19,389 nt of DNA from contig CAZTYH010000064.1 of assembly GCA_964617565.1 (NCBI GenBank), positions 1 through 19,389 of the forward strand. Direction: 5' to 3'. The stretch comes from JAKJGV01 sp964617565. Its GTDB lineage: Bacteria > Verrucomicrobiota > Kiritimatiellia > CAIQIC01 > JAGNIJ01. The notes under the pieces are model-generated. The model was given only the letters and a program-made list of their open reading frames with translations. It ran no database searches and had not been told where the DNA came from. Position numbers and translations under genes: made by a program. Shown piece after piece: positions 14,583-19,389 of this stretch (positions within the stretch are counted from its first letter, which is position 1; every line of letters begins with the position of its first letter).

Positions 14583-14591
14583 GGGGTAGAG

Positions 14592-15593
14592 CTATCTTCG
14601 GACGGTGTCGGGCTTCTCGAAGTGGATGACCTTGCTGCCTGAATCAATGGTGACTCTGAATCGCTGCAGCAATCGGTTTCCAATCCTTGGAAACTCAAGC
14701 AAGCCGAGATCGAAATGCTCCGGGTCATCCACTTCCACATTGCGGAAGACGAGGTTGTCGAGCTCAAGTTGTCTTACCACGGTGAACGCTTCGCCTTTTG
14801 CAACGAAGGTGAAGTCACCCGCCGTATCCACGAGGATTGTCGTTTCCTGTCCGTTCACTTTTCCGTACACGGCAAGACTTCCCCCGGCTTCGTGATAGGG
14901 AATGGATGCGACGAGCATTGATTCTTCCGGCGCGTAGCCGGTTGCGGAGGAGAGTACGACCGACTTCAAAGGGTAGTTGATCTGCACATATCGGAACGAT
15001 TGGACCATGTCGAGACCCATCACGCACTCGATCTTCGGTTGCTTAATGCCGCGGGCAAGGCGGCCGATGGGGCCGAAAGCGCCCCGAGCGCAGAAAACGG
15101 CGTCTTCCATGTGGAGATGATCAAACCGGACCTTGTTTACCACTCCGATATAGCCGGGCGGTTCATCCGTCACATGGCGGGCGGGAAAGCGGTAAGCGGG
15201 CGGGCCAAGCGGAACTCCCTGCATGGCGCGGAATGCATCCATTGTCAGCCAACTGCGGGCGGAAGTTGTGTCTATGAGAGCGGCAAACTTGCGGCGGCGC
15301 CATGCGTCAATCTGCACGACGGGCACATCGGGATGCTGACGCGACAGGAACGGGAGGCCTACGAACTGACTGCTGTGCAATCGGTTCTGGCCTGTGAAAA
15401 CAGGGCCCTTGTCGGTGTTGTAAACGGTGATCCAGAAGCGACGCGGATCCTGAGCTTGCGAATAGAAGGTTTTGAGTTCTGGGCCGGACAGCGGGCGGAC
15501 CATCGGCTCTGTCTTTGTGCGGCATCCCGCCGCAAAAACGGCAAGAAAGAAAAAGGAAACAAGCCGGACGCGATGTGCGATATTCTTCATCAT
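14592..15593 (-). CDS. Lipoprotein with two aspartyl-protease-like (retropepsin-type) lobes
   Basis: This is a 333-residue protein. The signal peptide carries a lipobox FAAGC with Cys24 as the lipidated residue. Two segments match the catalytic strand-loop of retropepsin-like proteases, hydrophobic-hydrophobic-hydrophobic-Asp-Thr: ALIDTTSARSWL with Asp108 and ILVDTAGDFTFV with Asp256. Each is followed by a hydrophobic beta-rich lobe (for example CVMGLDMVQSFRYVQINYP, and IGNRLLQRFRVTIDSGSKVIHF at the end). In single-domain relatives two chains each supply one Asp; here both come from one chain, as in pepsin-like two-lobe enzymes. The first motif has Thr-Thr rather than Thr-Gly or Ser-Gly, and the second has Ala-Gly, so activity is uncertain. 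ATG 15593 has AAGG 7 nt upstream. It lies upstream of the ADGG pair on the same strand but probably has its own terminator. Substrate unknown. Confidence 0.75.
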   Translation of the reverse strand: MMKNIAHRVRLVSFFFLAVFAAGCRTKTEPMVRPLSGPELKTFYSQAQDPRRFWITVYNTDKGPVFTGQNRLHSSQFVGLPFLSRQHPDVPVVQIDAWRRRKFAALIDTTSARSWLTMDAFRAMQGVPLGPPAYRFPARHVTDEPPGYIGVVNKVRFDHLHMEDAVFCARGAFGPIGRLARGIKQPKIECVMGLDMVQSFRYVQINYPLKSVVLSSATGYAPEESMLVASIPYHEAGGSLAVYGKVNGQETTILVDTAGDFTFVAKGEAFTVVRQLELDNLVFRNVEVDDPEHFDLGLLEFPRIGNRLLQRFRVTIDSGSKVIHFEKPDTVRR

Positions 15594-15667
15594 TCACGTA
15601 CCTTGCCACGCGGTTTCCGCTCGCACAAGTTTATCCGGTTCGTTGGAGTTGTTCGCGTTCAAAGCGT

Positions 15668-15696
15668 TTGATTTCCGCAAGGGTCTTGCGTAATCT
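15668..15696 (+). promoter_or_regulatory. Candidate promoter with embedded dyad, upstream of the Mo-hydroxylase operon
   Basis: TTGATT (15668-15673) and TAATCT (15691-15696) are spaced 17 bp apart, matching the -35 at 4 of 6 and the -10 at only 3 of 6 positions. The spacer contains the inverted repeat CGCAAG-GGT-CTTGCG (15676-15690), which ends directly at the -10 and could be a repressor operator. It lies 25 nt before the ATG at 15721, in the divergent gap with the aspartyl-protease-like gene. Confidence 0.3.
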
Positions 15697-15720
15697 CATT
15701 TTGAGGCCGGCGATTTTTCT

Positions 15721-18033
15721 ATGGCACCCATTGAAAAAAGCGATGTTGTGGTCGGACAGGGAATCCCGCGGGTGGACGGGGACGAGAAGGTAAGGGGTCG
15801 CGCGCAATACGTGGACGACTTGCATATCCCCGGCTGCTGGCATTCGTGGGTCGTGCGTTCGCCGGTTGCGCACGGCAGGCTGCGCGCTTTGCGAATGAGC
15901 GATGATTTCGACTGGACGCGTTCGGTTGTCGTGGTGACGCCTGAAGATATTCCCGGTCCCAATATATTTGTCATGCACGACCGTTCGATGCCGGTCCTTG
16001 CGCATGACGAAATCCTTTACCTCGGTGAACCGCTTGCCGTCGTGGCGGCGCCGACCTTGAAGCTGGCACGCGAGGCGGCGAGTCATATCCATGCGGACAT
16101 CGAGGAGTTGCCGCCGGTATTCACGCTGGCCGAGATCGTTGACCGTTTCAAGCAGGGCGAGGAAAGCGACGTGCGCCTTTGCGGTCAGACGATCGTGAAG
16201 GGCGACGTGGATAAAGGGCTTGAAGAGGCGGACCTGATTGTTGAAGACGAATACGCAGCGGGGCACCAGGAACAGTTGTATATCGAACCGCAGGGGATGG
16301 TGGCGATCCCGATGCCCGGCGGCGGCCTTTTTGTGCGGGGCAGTCTCCAGTGTCCTTATTATGTGGTTCACGAATTGCACGAGGCGCTGGGTTTGCCGCC
16401 GGAGAAATTGCGCGTCAAGCAGGAGGCGGTGGGCGGCGCGTTCGGCGGCAAGGAAGAGTTTCCATCCATGCTGGCCGCCTATTGCACATTGCCCGCGATG
16501 AAGTCGGGCAAGCCGGTCAAGATCATCTACGACCGCAACCAGGATATCCTTTTCACCACGAAGCGGCATCCGGTGTGGGTGCGCCACAAAACGGGCTTGA
16601 AGAAAGACGGCACGATCACGGCGATGTACGTGGATTTCTTCCTCGACGGCGGCGCGTATCTGACGCTGAGCGATGTCGTAATGTATCGCGGCATTCTGCA
16701 TGCGGCGATGGGGTATCGTTGCGAGAATGTGTTCGTGAACGGCGTGGTCTGGCGCACAAACACATTTCCCTCCGGCGCCTTCCGCGGATTCGGCGCGCCG
16801 CAGGCGATCTGGGGCTTGGAATCCCACGTGGATGCGATGGCGAAGGCGTGCAAGATGACGCCTCACGAGTTCCGTCTCAAGAACTGCCTCCGTGAGGGCG
16901 ATATCACGCCGACGGGGCAGGTACTCAAGACCAGCGTCGGCTCGCCCGCCGTTCTCGAAGAGTGCCTGAAGCGCTCCGGCTTTGCCGCGAAGCTCAAGAA
17001 GTGCACGCGGGGAAAATTGCCGGAGGATACATGGTACGGCATCGGCGTTTCATTTTTTGCCCATGGCGCCGGTTTTACGGGCGACGGCGAGGCCAAAATA
17101 AAATCGCGCGCCGAGGTGGAGTTGGAAATGTTGAGCGACGGCGGGCCCGGCGTGAATATCAAGGCGAGTTCCACCGAGATGGGGCAGGGCGCGCAGACCG
17201 TGCTGTGCCAGATCGTAGCCGATGCGATGTCGCTCCCCGTGGGCCGTGTGCGATTTCCCTTTGCCGACACCGCCCTGGTGCCGGACAGCGGACCCACGGT
17301 GGCATCGCGCACGACGATGGTGGTGGGCGGCACGCTTGCGGGGGCGGCGGTGAAGCTGAAGGAAGCCATCGAGTTGTTTGCAGGCGAGACCTTCTTCGGC
17401 GGAAAACGTCCCGAGCTGATTAACGGCGCATTCAAGGTTCCCGGCAAGCTGGCGCGCTCTTTCAAGGAAGTGGCGGGCACTTATCTCAAGAAACATGGGC
17501 CAATGAAGGTCGGGAACCAGTTTTCACTGCCCCCGGACACCGTATGGAATCAGAAAACGTTCGAGGGCGACGCGTACCCGGGTTATTCGTGGGGCTGCAA
17601 TATTGCCGAAGTGGAGATAAACACGCTGACCTTGCAGATACGCGTGAAGAAAGTGTACGCCGTTTTCGATATCGGAACGGTGATCAACCCGGTGCTGGCC
17701 AAAGGGCAGATCGAGGGCGGGTTGACCCAGGCGCTCGGTTATGCGGTGATGGAGAAGATCGGAATCCGCAAAGGCAAATTCGACGCGGATCGCATGCAGA
17801 CCTACATCATTCCAACCGCGCTCGACACGCCGGAGTTCGATGTACACTTTGTCGAGTTCCCGTGCCCGTGCGTACCGCATGGGGCCAAAGGCGTCGGCGA
17901 GATTCCGATGGATGGATTGGCGCCCGCGATCGCGAATGCCATCGAGCAGGCGGCTGGCGTTCGAATGGTCAGCCTGCCGATCATGCCCGAGGATCTGCTG
18001 GTTTCGTTGCAGGCGCAGAAAATGCCGCTGTAA
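15721..18033 (+). CDS. Xanthine dehydrogenase/aldehyde oxidase family molybdenum subunit
   Basis: This is a 770-residue molybdopterin-binding large subunit. The N-terminal domain (VVGQGIPRVDGDEKVRGRAQYVDD) and the two Mo-binding halves are recognisable. Key motifs are VGGAFGGKEE with Glu245, AFRGFGAPQ with Arg355, STEMGQG (about 484-490), and KGVGEIPMDG with Glu727. By position these correspond to bovine xanthine dehydrogenase Glu802, Arg880 and the catalytic base Glu1261, so hydroxylation of an N-heterocycle or aldehyde is plausible. CoxL-type CO dehydrogenase is unlikely because its Cys active-site loop is absent. With the following 2Fe-2S and FAD subunits it forms a three-subunit cytoplasmic enzyme, passing electrons Mo to Fe-S to FAD. 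The precise substrate is not readable. The ATG has only a weak, distant GAGG, and an in-frame TAA lies just upstream, so no longer start exists. Confidence 0.92.
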   Translation: MAPIEKSDVVVGQGIPRVDGDEKVRGRAQYVDDLHIPGCWHSWVVRSPVAHGRLRALRMSDDFDWTRSVVVVTPEDIPGPNIFVMHDRSMPVLAHDEILYLGEPLAVVAAPTLKLAREAASHIHADIEELPPVFTLAEIVDRFKQGEESDVRLCGQTIVKGDVDKGLEEADLIVEDEYAAGHQEQLYIEPQGMVAIPMPGGGLFVRGSLQCPYYVVHELHEALGLPPEKLRVKQEAVGGAFGGKEEFPSMLAAYCTLPAMKSGKPVKIIYDRNQDILFTTKRHPVWVRHKTGLKKDGTITAMYVDFFLDGGAYLTLSDVVMYRGILHAAMGYRCENVFVNGVVWRTNTFPSGAFRGFGAPQAIWGLESHVDAMAKACKMTPHEFRLKNCLREGDITPTGQVLKTSVGSPAVLEECLKRSGFAAKLKKCTRGKLPEDTWYGIGVSFFAHGAGFTGDGEAKIKSRAEVELEMLSDGGPGVNIKASSTEMGQGAQTVLCQIVADAMSLPVGRVRFPFADTALVPDSGPTVASRTTMVVGGTLAGAAVKLKEAIELFAGETFFGGKRPELINGAFKVPGKLARSFKEVAGTYLKKHGPMKVGNQFSLPPDTVWNQKTFEGDAYPGYSWGCNIAEVEINTLTLQIRVKKVYAVFDIGTVINPVLAKGQIEGGLTQALGYAVMEKIGIRKGKFDADRMQTYIIPTALDTPEFDVHFVEFPCPCVPHGAKGVGEIPMDGLAPAIANAIEQAAGVRMVSLPIMPEDLLVSLQAQKMPL

Positions 18034-18048
18034 AACAGGACGAGCGAA

Positions 18049-18552
18049 ATGAAGAAAGTGAAGCGCGCGTGGAAGGTGAATGGTGCGGTGCGGGAAGTGA
18101 CGGTTCCGCCGACGCGCCGGCTCCTGGATGTGATTCGTGAAGACTTGAAACTCACGGGTGCTAAAGAGGGCTGCGGAGAAGGCGAGTGCGGCGCCTGCAC
18201 CATTTTGCTGAACGGCGATCCGGTGGTATCGTGCCTGATTCCCGCGGGGCAGGTGCCGGATGGCTCGGAGATCATGACGGTTGAAGGGCTGGAGAAAACC
18301 GAGGGCGGACGATTGCTCCAGAAAATGTACGTGGAAAAAGGCGCCGCGCAGTGCGGTTTCTGTATTCCCGGCATGATCATGTCTTCTTACGCTTTGCTGA
18401 CGCGACAGCGGAATCCGGATGAACGGACGATCCGCGAAGCGCATGCGGGCAACTTGTGCAGGTGTACGGGATACGAAAAGATTATCGAGGCGGTGCGCGC
18501 GGCAGCGGACAAATGGCCTTTGCCGAGGCGAAAAGCGGGATCGAAGCGTTGA
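18049..18552 (+). CDS. 2Fe-2S subunit of xanthine dehydrogenase/aldehyde oxidase-type enzyme
   Basis: This 167-residue protein binds two [2Fe-2S] clusters. The N-terminal plant-ferredoxin-type cluster has Cys42, Cys47, Cys50 (CGEGECGACT) and Cys62. The C-terminal helical cluster has Cys102 and Cys105 (QCGFCIPGM) and Cys137 and Cys139 (LCRCTGY). This is the full set for the XdhC/CoxS/small-subunit family, and the length is normal. It carries electrons from the Mo centre to FAD. It starts 15 nt after the Mo subunit stop with AGGA-type purines upstream, and is followed after 7 nt by the FAD subunit, so the three are clearly one operon. The order Mo, Fe-S, FAD differs from the common FAD-first or FAD-second orders of cox-type operons. 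Confidence 0.95.
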   Translation: MKKVKRAWKVNGAVREVTVPPTRRLLDVIREDLKLTGAKEGCGEGECGACTILLNGDPVVSCLIPAGQVPDGSEIMTVEGLEKTEGGRLLQKMYVEKGAAQCGFCIPGMIMSSYALLTRQRNPDERTIREAHAGNLCRCTGYEKIIEAVRAAADKWPLPRRKAGSKR

Positions 18553-18559
18553 CGGGTGA

Positions 18560-19389
18560 ATGCAAGTGAGCTCGGGCATCAGAACAATTGAAGATATCGA
18601 GTGCGACTTTCCGGAAAGCCTGAGAGAGGCGCTGGCCGCATTGAAGGATGAAGCCGGGCGCGGCCGTATTCTATCGGGAGGCACGGACCTCATGGTGCAG
18701 TGGGCGTCCGGCGCGGTGCCGATACCCGGTCGCGCGCTCAGCATTTTTCAATTGCGGGAGCTGAAGGGCATCGAGGAAAACGGCGATGCGCTGATCATCG
18801 GCGCGGCGGTAACGCATGCCGAGCTTCGCAATTCTCCGCTTGTTCAGAAACACCTGCCGGCGCTGGCCGCCGCCGCGGCCACGGTCGGCGGCGCGCAGAT
18901 CCAGGCGCGCGGAACCATCGGCGGTAATGTGGCGAATGCGAGTCCCGCGGGCGATCTGCCGCCGGCGTTGATCATCACCGATGGCGTTGTGGTGGTCGCT
19001 TCCGCAGCGGGCGAGCGTGAGATTCCACTCACGGAGTTCTTCCTTGATTACCGCAAAATTGATTTGCGTCCGGACGAGTTAATCGTACGGTTTGTGCTCC
19101 CGAAAATGCCGAAAGGCGGGCGCGAGTTTTTCTGGAAGATCGGCCCGCGCGCGGCGCAGGCGATTTCCAAAGTGATGGGCGCCTGCCGGATCGTGATGGA
19201 GCGGAAAATGGTGAAGGCGGCGGCCATTGCGCTGGGAAGTGTTGCGCCCACCGTCGTGCGATTGTGGGATTTTGAATCGTGGCTTGAAGGCCAGAAGCTG
19301 GATGAGGACATCGCGTTTGAAGCGGAACAGCATGTCGCGGCGGCGGTGAGCCCCATTGATGACATCCGTTCCACGGCGGAATACCGGAA
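18560..19389 (+). CDS. FAD-binding subunit of xanthine dehydrogenase/aldehyde oxidase-type enzyme (partial, 3' end outside window)
   Basis: The frame stays open from the ATG at 18560 to the window edge, giving 276 residues; the family is usually about 290, so only the C-terminal tip is missing. FAD-binding motifs are LSGGTDLMVQW (about 38-48, the A-G-G-T-D-L pattern) and TIGGNVANASPAGDLPPAL (from Thr119, the T-I-G-G-N...S-P..D pattern), both contacting the flavin in the family. A CO dehydrogenase flavoprotein C-terminal-type domain follows (about 185 on). The protein passes electrons to NAD+ or another acceptor. The upstream GGGTGA touches the ATG; GTG at 18566 would place it at a better spacing and is an alternative start two codons in. 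Confidence 0.93.
   Translation, partial: MQVSSGIRTIEDIECDFPESLREALAALKDEAGRGRILSGGTDLMVQWASGAVPIPGRALSIFQLRELKGIEENGDALIIGAAVTHAELRNSPLVQKHLPALAAAAATVGGAQIQARGTIGGNVANASPAGDLPPALIITDGVVVVASAAGEREIPLTEFFLDYRKIDLRPDELIVRFVLPKMPKGGREFFWKIGPRAAQAISKVMGACRIVMERKMVKAAAIALGSVAPTVVRLWDFESWLEGQKLDEDIAFEAEQHVAAAVSPIDDIRSTAEYR

Noticed and set aside
14579..14586. Run of eight Gs next to the aspartyl-protease-like gene
   Set aside because: Could suggest phase variation, but it lies outside the coding region and beyond the promoter elements, so no switch is evident.
15631..16866. Antisense open frame (411 codons) opposite the Mo subunit
   Set aside because: Arg/His-rich shadow of a strongly recognisable molybdenum subunit gene on the + strand.

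Overview
The window most likely comes from a moderately GC-rich member of the PVC group (Verrucomicrobiota, Kiritimatiellota or Lentisphaerota). This is inferred from gene content: an exosortase locus, secreted proteins whose C-terminal sorting tail resembles the VPDSG signal of that group, and secreted proteins mixing FN3, Ca-binding-type and C-terminal beta modules typical of it. No rRNA or tRNA gene, CRISPR array or insertion sequence was seen, and there is one run of 100 Ns (6132-6231).

Region 1 (1-3218, + strand) is the 3' end of an exopolysaccharide cluster. It holds the tail of a probable Wzx-type flippase, two GNAT/FemAB-type acyltransferases and a family 2 glycosyltransferase, packed with overlaps or a very short gap. 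Region 2 (3308-10678, + strand) is an exosortase regulatory operon whose four genes each overlap by 4 nt: a membrane histidine kinase (PrsK type), a sigma54-dependent response regulator (PrsR type, broken by the N gap), a single-domain exosortase with Cys/Arg/His catalytic residues, and a large TPR lipoprotein (PrsT type).

Region 3 (10937-12910, + strand) encodes two secreted proteins without a sorting tail: an FN3 protein and an internalin-like LRR protein. They share a short beta-type module, and each is followed by an intrinsic terminator. Region 4 (12966-15593, - strand) carries two short secreted proteins that both end in a near-identical tail (Arg-Ile/Val-Ala-Asp-Gly-Gly-Leu-Thr-Val, a hydrophobic helix, then basic residues), so they are predicted substrates of the exosortase. 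One also has the Cys and Gln motifs of a thioester adhesin domain. Upstream of the pair is a sigma54-type promoter (GG-N10-GC) with a perfect 8-bp-arm palindrome about 60 bp farther up, as expected for control by a PrsR-like activator. A two-lobed aspartyl-protease-like lipoprotein lies behind them on the same strand.

Region 5 (15721-end, + strand) is a xanthine dehydrogenase/aldehyde oxidase-type molybdenum hydroxylase operon: the Mo subunit, the 2Fe-2S subunit, and an FAD subunit that runs off the window.

The central hypothesis is a complete circuit: PrsK senses an envelope signal, PrsR with sigma54 switches on the ADGG-tailed surface proteins, and the exosortase processes them in an envelope whose exopolysaccharide is made by region 1. 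The parts are visible; the wiring is inferred.
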